From Watersipora subatra (lineage: Eukaryota; Bryozoa; Gymnolaemata; Cheilostomatida; Watersiporidae): a stretch of 64,000 nt of DNA. The notes beneath the pieces are model-generated. The model did not search any database, had not been told where the DNA came from, and saw only the letters and a program-made list of their open reading frames with translations. A program made the position numbers and the translations under genes. The stretch covers positions 27,999,377-28,063,376 of the forward strand of contig NC_088718.1 of the NCBI RefSeq assembly GCF_963576615.1, in the 5' to 3' direction. Below are positions 1-11,896 of this stretch, in pieces (the stretch's first letter is position 1; the number at the start of each line of letters is the position of its first letter).

Positions 1-170
1 GTTATCATTAATTCAACATATTCAGGATTTTTGCTGGACATACCGAAGGACAGACAACCAACAGCCGACAAACTTCGAAAAATCTATATTTTTCTTTTTC
101 TCAAAGTTTTTTGTCATTGTATATGTCCAGCTGTAGCTATTAAAATCTTGGAATTAAAATTTCGCATTCT

Positions 171-244
171 GATGAATTTGAACTCAGGTCGAATGCAACT
201 GCAAGTTCTGAACCACGCGCTCTACCACTAAGCTATACAAGGCC
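171..244 (-). repeat. tRNA-derived SINE head or tRNA pseudogene
   Basis: On the minus strand this begins GGCCTTGTATAGC. It carries an A-box-like TAGCTTAGTGGTAGAG and, about 45 bases on, a degenerate B box GAGTTCAAATTC. Spacing suits a RNA polymerase III promoter of a tRNA-derived SINE. The degenerate B box and lack of a closed cloverleaf argue against a working tRNA gene. A second copy with the same start lies at 56263-56338 on the plus strand. Confidence 0.55.
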
Positions 245-717
245 TATTGATCAAAGACATTATCATATACTGTATACCGTATGCACACGCTAAATGACGT
301 AGTATTTAAAACTTTATGAATTCTATTAACTCGATGAAACATGATGCTTTTTCATGTTTTTTTGAACTTCTATTTTCAGTTTTTCGTAAGGTTCAGTGCT
401 ATACAATGGCTATACTGTGCTATACCGATTCTTTTCACGTGGCCAATTGTATTATTTTTGTAGGAAGAGCCTTGACAATCTTTCTCCGTTTGGTCAGACA
501 AGGACAGTATGATATTTCATTTTCACATTTGTTCCAGTATCGAGAGGTACCAGTATCATCGTATTCAAAGTTTTGATGAATAGCTTCTGGTGGAACAGTA
601 ATTTTTTTTAATTTAACCGTATTAATCGACTAATGAATTGTTATCATTAATTCAACATGTTCAGGATTCTATTTTGTTTTCTCAGTTCGTCTTAATTGTA
701 CCATTACTGAATCATCT

Positions 718-1064
718 TTTATTGTAATCCTAGCAAATCAGACTTAGTTTAGCTACTACTTGCTAATTATTTCACATTTACATTGAAACACTTTTATAGT
801 TGTTTTTTTTTAATTCATTTGACCTGCACAAAACGTTTTTCTCACGATAGGAAGTTTGAAAGTTACAGTTGTTTGATAAAGTCTGAAAACCTTTACAGTT
901 TTTTTATTTTCCCTCCTAATTTATTTCAACTACACAAAATACCTTTCTTATGATATGTAGTTTGAAAGTTAGAATGGCAAATTTCGTTATATGTTAAATA
1001 CAAATAAATTTTCTGTCCGAAGACTTTTATTATACCCATGCAGTGCCGGGTAGTACAACTAGTA
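718..1064 (+). mobile_element. Helitron-like non-autonomous repeat, 3-prime end
   Basis: An AT-rich repeat also present at 8695-9604 (plus) and at about 54073-54400 and 55187-55520 (minus). Shared blocks include TTGCTAATTATTT, ACAGTTGTTTTT and a GTAGTTTGAAAGTTAGA stretch. Its 3-prime end has a short CCGG-type inverted repeat (GCAGTGCCGGG) followed by ACTAGT and then the (TA)n tract. A hairpin about ten bases before CTAG-type ends is the known Helitron signature. No Rep/helicase coding is present, so the assignment rests on the terminus only. Confidence 0.45.
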
Positions 1065-1080
1065 TCTATATATATATGTA

Positions 1081-1139
<59 letters not shown>

Positions 1140-1170
1140 CTATATATATATATGTATCTATATATATGTA

Positions 1171-1262
<92 letters not shown>

Positions 1263-1320
1263 TATATATATATATATGTATATATATACATGTATATATA
1301 TACATGTATATATATATATA
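1064..1320. repeat. (TA)n microsatellite with ATGTATC interruptions
   Basis: About 250 bases of nearly pure TA dinucleotide with occasional TGTATC interruptions. It directly follows the Helitron-like CTAGT end. The open frames across it, on both strands, are Tyr-Ile repeats without coding value. Confidence 0.97.
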
Positions 1321-1555
1321 GACTACCTTTATTACAACTACCTTCATTTAAACATATTTGTTTAAAAGGCTGGAAGATTTACAAATTTTTCAAGTTGGCC
1401 ACCATGGTGGGACTGTAATAACAGAGATACTGCCTATTGCAATCAAAGTTCACGCTGAGAGGATGGAAACCTTGAAAGAATTTTGGCGTAGCCATTGGTG
1501 TAAGCATCTACTACGCCAATGAACATGTTTTGCATCTATTTTAAATTGCTCTGAC

Positions 1556-2323
1556 CAGGCCCGTATTCCCTGGGGCGGCTGGCCGGCTAAGCCGCCCCAA
1601 CTTTTTAGGATTTTTTGGCAGCTAAGTACAGTCAAACTAGGATAACTCGCCCTCAAATAAAATGTAAAATTTTATCACGAACACTTGGTTAACTCGAACG
1701 GATTTGTTTGGTCCGTTCCCACGCAATGATAAATTGTTTTAGATAACTCGACCTCAACATCATTAACTCAAACAGTTATTTGCCCAACGGCTACGGGAAC
1801 AGTTTTTATCACTTTATTCCAAGCCATAGAGACAAATGTCAACTTTCAATCGTTCTTGGCATCATTGTTCTCATCATTGGCAAAATATTGTTGTTAACGA
1901 TTTTTATAAAGGTTTGCAAAAGGTCAAGTTTTAACAAACATCCGCTTGGCAATGGCCCAATGAAAGGGTAGAAACATTCGGATGAACTTAAAATAAAATC
2001 GGCAAAATCGATCTTTGCTGAAACGCTAAAAAAAAATAAATGTCTTTTTTCTGAGCGTTTTAACTGCAGTCAAGTTTTGCCTATGTTAATCTGAAAACGT
2101 CCTGGCAGTCACATCACCTAAAACACACAAATCTCAAATAATAGAAAAAATGTTTATACTTTCCGATAAAAATTTTTAAAACTATACATGAGATGCCCGG
2201 TTGAGGCCCCACATGAAAGAAACCTGTTGGGGGGCTGACACCGCCCCCTCCAAACCACCATATGCTCATAACTAGTCGCCTAACATTAGCCGCCCCAACT
2301 TGCAACAAGGGAATACAGGCCTG
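1556..2323. mobile_element. hAT-type non-autonomous transposon with perfect 8-bp TSD
   Basis: The element starts CAGGCCCGTATTCCCT and its other end, read on the minus strand, starts CAGGCCTGTATTCCCT. Both subterminal regions contain GGGGCGGC blocks. The sequence GCTCTGAC lies directly outside both ends (1548-1555 and 2324-2331), a perfect 8-bp target-site duplication. CAGG-type ends with an 8-bp duplication are typical of hAT elements. It encodes no transposase and holds a pogo/Tigger-like fragment at 1629-2192. Confidence 0.8.
1629..2192 (+). mobile_element. pogo/Tigger-like MITE fragment, right end missing
   Basis: Starts after a TA with CAGTCAAACTAGGATAACTC. It follows the same order of blocks as the complete element at 32381-33505: GGTTAACTCGA, TTGGTCCGTTC, GCCCAACGGCTAC, TTATTCCAAGCCATAGAG, CAAGTTTTGCC. 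Similarity stops near 2192, so the right terminal repeat is absent. It lies inside the hAT-type element at 1556-2323. Confidence 0.7.
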
Positions 2324-2600
2324 GCTCTGACACTGGTGTTATAAAAGAGTTTACGCAGAACTAAGCCCTTAACTTGTATATCATGATATTAACACTATAT
2401 CTAATATCTTGTACAAATAGTGATAAGATATCACTATAAGTAATTCAAACATCATAATGTCATAGCACAGCGTATTATAACTGGAAGACATCTGCAGTGT
2501 AAGCAAATATAACATGTAGAAGCTACTATGCTACTTGTAGCCATATCACTTTGAGATAGCTGTACCAGATGTAGTTACATGTATGTCTGTAAAACAACAG

Positions 2601-2802
2601 TACCATATGTCGGTATATATCTGTGAGACACTGTGTTACATGTAGGCATATATCTGCCAGAGGTTTGTATCAGATCTAGCTACATATCTGTGAGGCAAGT
2701 GTACCATATGTAGGTATATATTTGTGAGACACTGTGTTACATGTAGGCATATATCTGCCAGAGGTTTGTATCAGATCTAGCTACATATCTGTGAGGCAAG
2801 TG
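2601..2802. repeat. Tandem duplication, 101-bp unit, two copies
   Basis: Copy 1 (2601-2701) and copy 2 (2702-2802) share TACCATATGT, TGTGAGACACTGTG, CATATATCTGCCAGAGG and TCAGATCTAGCTACATATC at a spacing of 101 bases with few differences. No coding content. Confidence 0.9.
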
Positions 2803-5800
2803 TACTACATACAGCCTTTTTTAATAATGATGCAACTTTACTTGGCATCAAATCAGTGAAGCTACTGCACCTTTGATGTTGGTCTTGTCTCTGATTGTGA
2901 TGACTTGAGGAATCTCAGCATTTTCCAGTTTATTGATCAACCAGTTTTATACAGTTTAGCTTTTGTTCCACCAATCCTTGCCAACCTTACCAACCGTTAC
3001 TTATAGGAGGAGGTTTAACCTACAAGAAAGAGTACATTTTGAGCCTAAGCTGAGCAAGTATAATGCATTTCTTATGGGCATATTACATTTTATCCACTTG
3101 GCAAACTAGTGTTCAATTCTAATATTTGAATAGTTTTTAGAATATAATTTGATGCGGGCATATTGAATGTCAGACTAAAGACCTTAAGAAGTCTAATTAA
3201 ATGATAAATATATTGCTACATTTTTTATAAATCTACATGTAGATATTATCTAAATATATATAAAATTCATTTGTGTGGTTATTCTCTTTACATAAGCTAG
3301 GTTTATGTTAATCACATGATCTTTAGATGCTTGCTTATATAAGTATGTTTTTGAAAATGAGAGTTTCAAACATGCAATAATCTATATATAAATATGACCT
3401 TTCAGGTTCAAAAGTGAAAACTAACCTTCCATCTCTTAAAGGAAAAATTTGCGTAAGAGAAGTCTGAAAGTTTAAATAGTGTTATAATTGAAGATTTGAT
3501 TGTTACTATGCCCTTGTTTAACTTACAGTTATGTTAGTTTACTGCTAAAATGTCATCCCAAGCAACATCATAATCGTATGCAAAACGTATATTCTTAAAT
3601 ACGTATTTTATATAGTTTAAAAAGGTCTGGTCAAAGTATTTTATAAAGTTTAATGAGGTCTGTCTATTGCTAAATACATAAATTCTTTTTCAAAGTTTGC
3701 TTGCTTTTTATTTATTAATAAAATGACTTTACTTCTGTCATTGTGTGTAGAAGTCAAATAGAAATCAACTAAATTTCTGTAAAAGCGTACTATGAACTAA
3801 CCATAAATACTTCAAATATCCGCATGTCTGATATTTGAATTCTTCTTATTCATAAAGAATATTTTATATTCTTTTTTGGTAAAGAATGAGCCTGTCAGTT
3901 GGGGAATTATATTGTTCAATATAGATGCAAGAAGGCTGCTACAACTTACCTTCAACTGGTTGTAGATTTCTAAATAAATTTGCATTAAAAAACTGAGAAA
4001 TATCTCTACAATTTGATAACTATTTTTGTAATTAACCTCTAAAAGTCTTATAAACTGATTGGAAAAAAATTAGAACTTTAAGTTTTTCATGTAATTCTTC
4101 TAAATTTTAGAATGTATTTTTATTTGTTATTATATTATAGGTAATAATGTTGTATAAAAACTCATTACCTCCATTAATATGTGTGGTACTATCGGAAGCC
4201 GAGTTTAGATAACAATAATGATGCTATTAAATAATACGCTATAAATCTGCAATTTTATAAGTTGTATAATATTAATCTATTGAATGCTGCAAATATATAT
4301 TTGAGAACAAGTGACATAAGAAAACTATATTTATAATACATACAGAAACATAAATTAATATTTTTGAAACAAAAATGTTTGCATCGTTTGCTCAGCCAGT
4401 TGTGTTCTGATTGTTGCTTTCGTTTGGGCTCATTTCTGATTTTTTTGGCTGTTCATAGCCTTTCCCTGTGTCTGCTGACCTTAACTGTTTTTCTGCACAG
4501 CTGAGCTAGTCAATATTAGGTTCCAAACAAATTTTTTAGCGGAGCAAAACTTTTATGCATTGTCATTTAGAATACATAATTTCTGCAAAAATAAATAAAT
4601 ACTTATAGTCACATGTACATCTCGCACATGCGCGCTAAGCACAAATTCTGTGCAATATATAGCCTATGTACTGTTAATTAAACTTTTTTTGAATGGTATG
4701 CCAGCATTGAGTAATACATACATGTATGCTATTTCAGCTCAACTTATTTTGAGAAAATAGCATGTTAGCATTGTACAATGTATGTACTAATTTAGTAAAC
4801 CTTTATGAACTGACACACAATCATAGCATCGCAGATTCACACTGCTGTTGAAGAGTTCAGTCTAAAGTATATATATTTTGCAATGTCCTAAAGAAGTATT
4901 GTGGTGTGATTGATAATATTTATGGCAGATTTACATACCCAGCCAGAAGACAGCAATTTTAGATAACACCTCTTTTCAACTGCTATACTGGTTATCCCTT
5001 GATTGCAACAGGAACATGCGCTGGCTGGCACTGAAGCAAATCATGCACCAGCCAATGAGATGCCAAAGTGAATAAATATTTTTACAGTTTACTTGCAAGA
5101 TCATTTGTAGAGATATCGTAATAGCATCACATCGAGGTTATCATAATACGATTACATAGACATCTCGACCACACCTCCTGCCAAAGAATCACTATTTTTC
5201 TATCATGGAGTATAATACCCACAACACCTTATATTGCTTTACCATTGGCAACCATTAGTTGCTTTTAGTAAAATGATTTGTTGCGAAATAACAGACAAAA
5301 TCGTTTGAGTATTTTGTTTCTTCCAAAAGGTTGCAATTGAATTTGTTTGGAAAATAAAATCAACATGATAGAAATACAGCTGAAAAAAAGGAAAAACCAA
5401 ACTTATCTATCCCGGTAAAACTAGTAGAAACACAAAACCATAAAGTTTATTGAGGTAACAAATATAGTGGAGTCATTAATAAGGCTTTAAAAAAAGCCGA
5501 TTCAGTTCCATTCTCACAAAGAAATTAACAATTCAATTTTTAATTCTTGTGCATCATAGACCTTGTAAGAATCCATTCAATTACGTATTTAAGCACTAAA
5601 CGTAATAATTCAATTCTCAATTCCTTAGCTATCCTAACCTTAGTGAACCAACTCAATTCATTTCACCAAAATAAACAAAGTGAATTCTTTATCAATTCTT
5701 AGCAAGAAGTTGACTCATGACAATCCATCAAAACCACAATTACTAATTCAACTACACCAGACTACCTCAGCCTTTAGACTGTTTGTATAGCAAGTGTTGA

Positions 5801-6795
5801 CTCTTTCACTACGGAATATGTTGTTCTTTTGAACAAAGTTGAAACTTGCCTAAAATCCTTTGTTGACACTCGCACGGTGTTTTCTCTGTAAAGGCTTAAG
5901 TTTTTGGGATCTATAGGCGATCCATTATAAAGGCTTTCCATATTGCAAGAGTTGCAGCAGATATTCGTTAATACAAAAATTAAATGTAAGCATGATAGTA
6001 TAAGCATAAAAATAAATATATTTTCCAGATGACTTGTGCATATATGTCTAACAAAGTGACATGTGTTTACACTGCCATAAAACAGCATAACTAAGCTTAT
6101 TGTACATGTGCAGGCAAACCATAGAACTATACTATATGATTGTGTAGTACATATTATTGAGCAACAAAATATACGCAGTGATATCGAGGTTTTTTGAAAA
6201 TGTGTGCAGCTAGCAACATTAGACTGCACTGACATTTGCTCAAGCTCTCCTGAAATAAAAGATCTGTATACTTAGGATATCACTGTCCGTGATGAACTTT
6301 TGGCAGCGCTGTAGTTATAGATACAGTAATAATAAAGGGAAGCATCGATTCATTTTGTCTCGAGTCATTTTGCTTATTAAAATAAAGGATGACCTTTAGA
6401 ATGACCTAAGAAGTCATTTTGGTTATTGAAAATAGAAGATCACATCAATTCCTCTATGGTGACAGCAAAAATCTGATTGGATTCAATTATATTTGGAAGG
6501 ATGCGCCGAATCAATTCAATTCTACAGCAAGTAAAAGATAAGAGAGAATCGATTCAATACATCGTCTTAAAGTTTGCTCGAGCATGTTAACTCTAGTGCT
6601 CATCTAGAATATGAAGATATCTAAGATCCAGCTAGCTAGATATGGTGTCTCAATAAAAACACCCAAAAAGCAATGGCAAACCGCTGTAGATACCTGTCAA
6701 AAAAGACATGATTATAGGAAATTTAAAGAACCATGCATGCTCACATGATACATAGAGTCCATAGGTAACTAGAATATGAACAGCTGTGTATAGAA
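2803..6795. other. No gene seen (AT-rich intergenic)
   Basis: No exon with convincing splice sites, RNA gene or transposon end was recognised. The longest open frame (5774-6235, minus) has no known motif and erratic composition, and I do not call it. Confidence 0.6.
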
Positions 6796-6799
6796 TACA

Positions 6800-8073
6800 T
6801 AATTAAGTATATGAGTATAAACAGCTATATGTAAAGTATATACATGTAAATGAGTATATGAGTATAAACAGTTGTAAGTACAGGATATATATAAGTATAA
6901 ACAGCTGTATGTAGAATATATAGATGAGTATATGAGTATTAACAGTTGTATTTAGAGTATATAGATGAGTATATAAGTATAAACAGTTGTATGTAGAGTA
7001 TATATATAAGTATATGAGTATAAACAGCTGTATGTAGAGTATATATATATGAGTATATGAGTATAAACAGATGTATGTAGAATATATAGATGAGTATATG
7101 AGTATTAACAGTTGTATGTAGAGTATATAGATGAGTATATGAGTATAAACAGTTGTATGTAGAGTATATATATGAGTATATGAGTATAAACAGCTGTATG
7201 TAGAGTGTATATATATGAGTATATGAGTATAAACAGTTGTATGTAGAGTATATATATGAGTATATGAGTATAAACAGTTGTATGTAGAGTATATATATGA
7301 GTATATGAGTATAAACATCTGTATGTAGAGTATATAGATGAGTATCTGAGTATAAACATCTGTATGTAAAGTATATATATGAGTATATGAGTATAAACAG
7401 CTGACTGTAGAGTATATATATGAGTATATGAGTATAAACAGCTGTATGTAAAGTATATAGATGAGTATATAAGTATAAACAGTTGTATGTAGAGTATATA
7501 GATGAGTATATGAGTATAAACAGCTGTATGTAGAGTGTATATATATGAGTATATGAGTATAAACAGCTGTATTTAGAGTATATATATGAGTATATGAGTA
7601 TAAACAGTAGTATGTAGAGTATATAGATGAGTATATGAGTATAAACAGTTGTATGTAGAGTGTATAGATGAGTATATGAGTATAAACAACTGTATTTAGA
7701 GTATATATATGAGTATATGAGTATAAACAGCTGTATGTAGAGTATATAGATGAGCATATGAGTATAAACAGCTGTATGTAGAGTATATATATGAGTATAT
7801 GAGTATAAACAGTTGAATGTAGAGTATATAGATGAGTATATGAGTATAAACAGCTGTATGTAGAGTATATAGATGAGTATATGAGTATAAACAGTTGAAT
7901 GTAGAGTATATAGATGAGTATATGAGTATAAACAGCTGTATGTAGGGTATATAGATGAGTATAAACAGTTGTATATTGAGTATATAGATGAGCATATGAG
8001 TATAAACAGTTGAATGTAGAGTATATAGATGAGTATATGAGTATAAACAGCTGCATGTAGAGTATATAGATGA
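6800..8073. repeat. 41-bp minisatellite array, left block
   Basis: About 30 copies of a unit of roughly 41 bases built from GAGTATATGAGTATAAACAG plus CTGTATGTAGAGTATATA, with small length variants such as an extra TA. Because 41 is not a multiple of 3, a frame passes through all three phases of the unit. All are stop-free on the minus strand, which explains the overlapping open frames of about 400 codons there. The array resumes at 10435 in the same orientation, so both blocks were one array before the 8082-10434 insertion. Confidence 0.95.
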
Positions 8074-8397
8074 GTATATGGCATAGAGTTGTCTCCCCCT
8101 AGAGTGATAACTGTGCATTCAGCAACACGAGCGTTTCCGGTGCCAACAAGGAGCGTTTAGGCCACGCCCCTTTTTTGTGCTAGTCAATCGTAGTGATCGA
8201 CAGAACAATAACGTCAGCCATGAGAATGATCATGAATTTCCAGTTAAGATAGTAATTATTGCTCATATTAAAGAAATGATGATTATAGTTTATTACTCTA
8301 ATATATGCTTATTATTTAAAGCAATTCAATACCTACATGCATTGCAAAGGCACTGAATAGATGGTGTTAAGTAAGTGAGTTAATGCAATCAGTTACT

Positions 8398-8442
8398 CCA
8401 ATGATATACAGCCCCCACACATGAGGGGCTGTATATCATTGG
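8398..8442. repeat. 45-bp near-perfect palindrome, a micro-insertion
   Basis: Arms CCAATGATATACAGCCCC and GGGGCTGTATATCATTGG flank a 9-base loop. The right arm of the host fold-back element lacks it and reads straight from GTTACTC into ATAG. Here GTTACTC and GTTATTC flank the palindrome, so it looks like a 43-bp insertion with a 7-bp target duplication. Confidence 0.75.
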
Positions 8443-8661
8443 TTATTCATAGATAAGATAGATAGTCATACTGGGGTTGTATTACATTGGTGTGATGGGA
8501 AGCTAATCGACTGCCATCAACTGAAAGTATTGACATTGTATGGTGATAGAGTGATTCATTGTCACCTCAGTTCACAAACAGCCCTTGCATGTAATATTAG
8601 ATTTCAATATTATGGTATGCGTATATATCTAACATATCAATCAAATACATAGACTAGCTTG

Positions 8662-8699
8662 AAGCAAAGATGTCCACTAGTTAGTGGACATCTTTGCTT
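8662..8699. repeat. Hairpin palindrome
   Basis: Arms AGCAAAGATGTCCACTA and TAGTGGACATCTTTGCT are perfect inverted copies separated by four bases or fewer. It sits in the loop of the fold-back element, just before the Helitron-like copy. Function unknown. Confidence 0.85.
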
Positions 8700-9604
8700 G
8701 ATGTAAGCAAGCAAAAAGTTTGAAAGTTAGAGTGGCAAATGTTGTTATATGTTAGATGAAAATAAATTATACTTAATTATACTAAATTATAATTATTTAA
8801 AAATAAAATAGACTTTTTATTACTTTATTTATTAAATAAAGTAATAAAAAGTAGTTGTGAATTACTTTATTTATTAAATAAAGTAATAAAAATTAGCTAT
8901 GATTACAATAATTTTTTATTGTAATCATAGCTAAACAGATTATATTTAGCATTACTTGCTAATTATTTTACATTTAAACACATTTGCAGTTTCATTTTTC
9001 TTCTTAATTCATTTTAACAAAAAACTTCTTTCATGATATGAAGTTTAAAAGTGGTAGTTGTTTGAAAAAGCTTGAAAACATTTACAGTTGTTTTTATTTT
9101 CTCTCTTCTCTTCATTTATTTCAATTACACAAAACACTTTTTATAATATGTAGTTTGAAAGTTAAAGTGGTAAATGTTGTTATATGTTAAATAAAAATAA
9201 ATTATACTTAATTCTACTAACTATAATTATAAAAAAATAAAATAGACTTTTTTATTACCTTATATATTAAATAATTTTTCATTGTAATCATAGCTAAACA
9301 GATTATATTTAGCCATTACTTGCTAATTATTTTACAATTAAACACATTTACAGTTTTTATTTTTTTTCCTATTTTATTTCAACAAAACACTTCTTTCATG
9401 ATATGAAATTTAAAAGTTGTAGTTGTTTGAAAAAGCTTGCAAACCTTTAGAGTTGTTTTCTTTTTCCTCTTAATTCATTTAAACTGCTTAAAAATATTTT
9501 CTCATGATATGAAGTTTAAAAGTTAGAATAGTAAATGTTATATAAAAATAAATTTTCTGTCCAAATACTTTTTTATTACTCGGGCAACACCGGGTAGTAC
9601 AGCT
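8695..9604 (+). mobile_element. Helitron-like non-autonomous repeat copy
   Basis: Contains two internal iterations of the repeat seen at 718-1064 (TTGCTAATTATTTTACA, CATGATATGAAGTTTAAAAG, AGTTTGAAAGTTA). It ends with ACTCGGGCAACACCGGGTAGTACAG, cut here into CGGGCAACACCGGG (a hairpin) and TAGTACAGCT. The arm of the surrounding fold-back element resumes 3 bases later. Confidence 0.45.
8814..8933. repeat. Three consecutive AT-rich hairpins
   Basis: Hairpins at 8814-8850 (arms ATTACTTTATTTA), 8861-8887 (the same arms again) and 8893-8933 (arms TAGCTATGATTACAATAA). The other Helitron-like copies show only single, non-palindromic versions of these stretches, so the inverted copies are local additions. 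Confidence 0.8.
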
Positions 9605-9751
9605 CATAGTTGATGGCAGTTGATTAGCTTCCCATCACACCAATGTAATACAACCCCAGTATGACTATGTATGTTATCTATGAGTAACTGCTTGCATTAC
9701 CTTCACTATCACTCACTATCTATTCAGTGCCTTGGCAAGTCATGTAGGTAT

Positions 9752-10181
9752 CAGGGATTACGTGTATGTCACAATTTCCATTTTCATAATTCATTTCCAT
9801 ATTATTTCCATTTCCATAATTCATTTCCAGGTTATTTCTATTTCCATAACATTTCCATAATTCATTTCCATATTATTTCCATTTCCATAAAAGTTCCATA
9901 ATTCATTTCCATATTAATTCCATTTCCCTATTTCATTTCCATAGTATTTCCATTTCCATATTATTTCCATTTCCATAATTTATTTCCATATTATATCCAT
10001 TTCCATAAAAGTTCCATAATTCGTTTCCATATTAATTCCATTTCCATATTATTTCCATTTTCATACTATTTCCATACTTGTAAAATAAAATTTCCATATC
10101 CATTTCCCTAAAATTATGGAAATATTTATGTTTATGGAAATGAAAAAGTAAACATTTCCATAATATGTTTAGCAATCTCTG
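9752..10181. mobile_element. Nested hAT-type MITE filled with ATTTCCAT repeats
   Basis: Begins CAGGGATTAC and its far end, on the minus strand, begins CAGAGATTGC. The perfect 8-bp duplication GTAGGTAT lies at 9744-9751 and 10182-10189. It interrupts the right arm of the fold-back element; the left arm shows the uninterrupted sequence. The interior is an irregular pyrimidine-rich repeat of ATTTCCAT and CATAATTC units from about 9775 to 10110. CAGRGATTGC-like ends with 8-bp duplications are typical of hAT elements. Confidence 0.8.
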
Positions 10182-10434
10182 GTAGGTATTGAATTGCTTT
10201 AAATAATTAGCATATATTAAAGTAATAAACTATAATCATCATTTCTTTAATATGAGCATTAGTTACTATCTCAACTGGAATTCATGATCTTTGTTTAACC
10301 CTTCTCATAGCTGATGTTATTGATCTAGGCAATTACTACGACTGACTAGCACAAAAAAGAGGCGTGGCCTAAACGCTCCTTGTTGGCACCGGAAACGCTC
10401 GTGCGGTTATCACTCTAGGGGAGTTAACTCTATG

Positions 10435-10745
10435 GTATATGAGTATAAACAGTTGTATGTAAAGTATATATATGAGTATATGAGTATAAACAGCTATATG
10501 TAGAGTATATATATGAGTATATGAGTATAAACAGCTGTATATTGAGTATATAGATGAGTATAAACAGCTGTATGTAGAGTATATAGATGAATATATGGGT
10601 ATAAACAGCTGTATGTAGAGTATATATATGAGTATATGGGTATAAACAGTTGTGTGTAGAGTATATAGATGAGTATATAAGTATAAACAGATGCATGTAG
10701 AGTATATATATGAGTATATGAGTATAAACAGTTGTATGTAGAGTA
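10435..10745. repeat. 41-bp minisatellite array, right block
   Basis: Seven to eight copies of the same unit as at 6800-8073 in the same orientation. The array resumes exactly at the right end of the fold-back element. Confidence 0.95.
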
Positions 10746-11808
10746 TTTTTTATTCTTTAAAGAATAAATATTTTTAAAGTTCACTTTCAAGGTTATTTGT
10801 GCAACTATTGTAGTAGCATCACCATGAGGTTAAAGGTTGACTTGCAACAAATCTCGCATTACAGTTATTTGGTATCAAAAGATTCACCATGTCTTACTCT
10901 GTTGTGTTGTAAGTGCCAAATATGTGGAAATGTGATTACAAGCTCTTAAAAGCTCAAAAACGAAAAGCCGTCGTAGATTGGAATTTCTTTATTTCGATGA
11001 CATAACCACGAAATTTGGTTATCGTCTTGTCACGTATGTTCTCACGTGAATTGAAAGGCCAATAAAAAGCTCAATATAAAACTTATAGTAGTACTAGTTT
11101 ATGACAAACACTTCGGGTTTTACCAAAGACCCCGTATCAAATATAGATGCTCGCTACTTTACAGTTTTGTTTCAGCATTATTCAATCATCAATTCATAAT
11201 CTGATCATGTGACCCAATCCTTTGCAAATAATTTTTGAGCACTTTTTGATTATCACAGGTGACCAACAGGCTCATAATGATTATCAGCCAATGATATGTA
11301 CTCCATCGAGCTAAGGTTAAAAAGTTTAACGATTTTTTAAGGTAAGCTATAAGATATCAGTGCTAAAAGTGACAGCATTACGATGGCGATAAAACAGACG
11401 CTTAAGAACAATAGACATAGTTTTATTGAATGCGTAAAGTATATTTGTGAAAATATTTTGATGAATAAGGTTGCAAGAAAGTGTACACAGAAACCATCTC
11501 CTACAACTACATCACATTTGAGTCGTTTTGGAAAGGGAATCCAAACTACGGCAGTCTCGTGTGGCTGCAATTTTCTGTTCGTTATTGAGCTTTTAAGAGC
11601 TTGTAATTACCTTTCCACATATTTTGCACCTACAACACAACAGAGTAAGACATGGTGAATCTTTTCATATCAATTAACTGTAACGTGAATCTTGTTGCAA
11701 GTCAACCTTCAAGCCTTTTCAGTGCAGCTCAGAATAGGCAAAGAAAACAGCTCAGAGAGACAAACTTTTTGTCGACTGTCAATATCTCTATGAATATAAT
11801 ACAGTGTT

Positions 11809-11824
11809 GCATATATATATATAC

Positions 11825-11894
<70 letters not shown>
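11809..11894. repeat. (TA)n microsatellite
   Basis: About 86 bases of TA dinucleotide with two ACATATATA interruptions. The start codon of the LINE frame follows nine bases after it. Confidence 0.97.

Positions 11895-11896
<2 letters not shown>

Larger units (their letters stand above)
8082..10434. mobile_element. Fold-back DNA transposon inserted in the minisatellite
   Basis: Two long inverted arms bound this element: left 8082-8522 and right 9608-10434. They share CATAGAGTT, CCCTAGAGTGATAAC, GAGCGTTTCCGGTGCCAAC, AAGGAGCGTTTAGGCCACGC and the block ending GCCATCAACT. The flanks are GTATATGG (8074-8081) and GTATATGA (10435-10442), an 8-bp duplication with one mismatch that matches the minisatellite unit. 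The right arm is longer because of the insertion at 9752-10181; the left arm has a 43-bp palindrome insertion. The loop (8523-9607) is filled by a Helitron-like copy. No transposase is encoded, so the superfamily is open; 8-bp duplications occur in hAT and P elements. Confidence 0.8.

Noticed and set aside
1038-1418. Tyr-Ile repeat open frames on both strands
   Set aside because: Direct readings of the (TA)n tract.
5774-6235. Open frame of 153 codons, minus strand
   Set aside because: No family motif, no splice support, cysteine-rich and hydrophobic in the erratic way of AT-rich non-coding DNA.
6803-8084. Two overlapping open frames of about 400 codons on the minus strand
   Set aside because: They are readings of the 41-bp minisatellite, whose three phases all lack stops on that strand. 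The repeated Tyr/Ile/His/Thr pattern is not protein-like.
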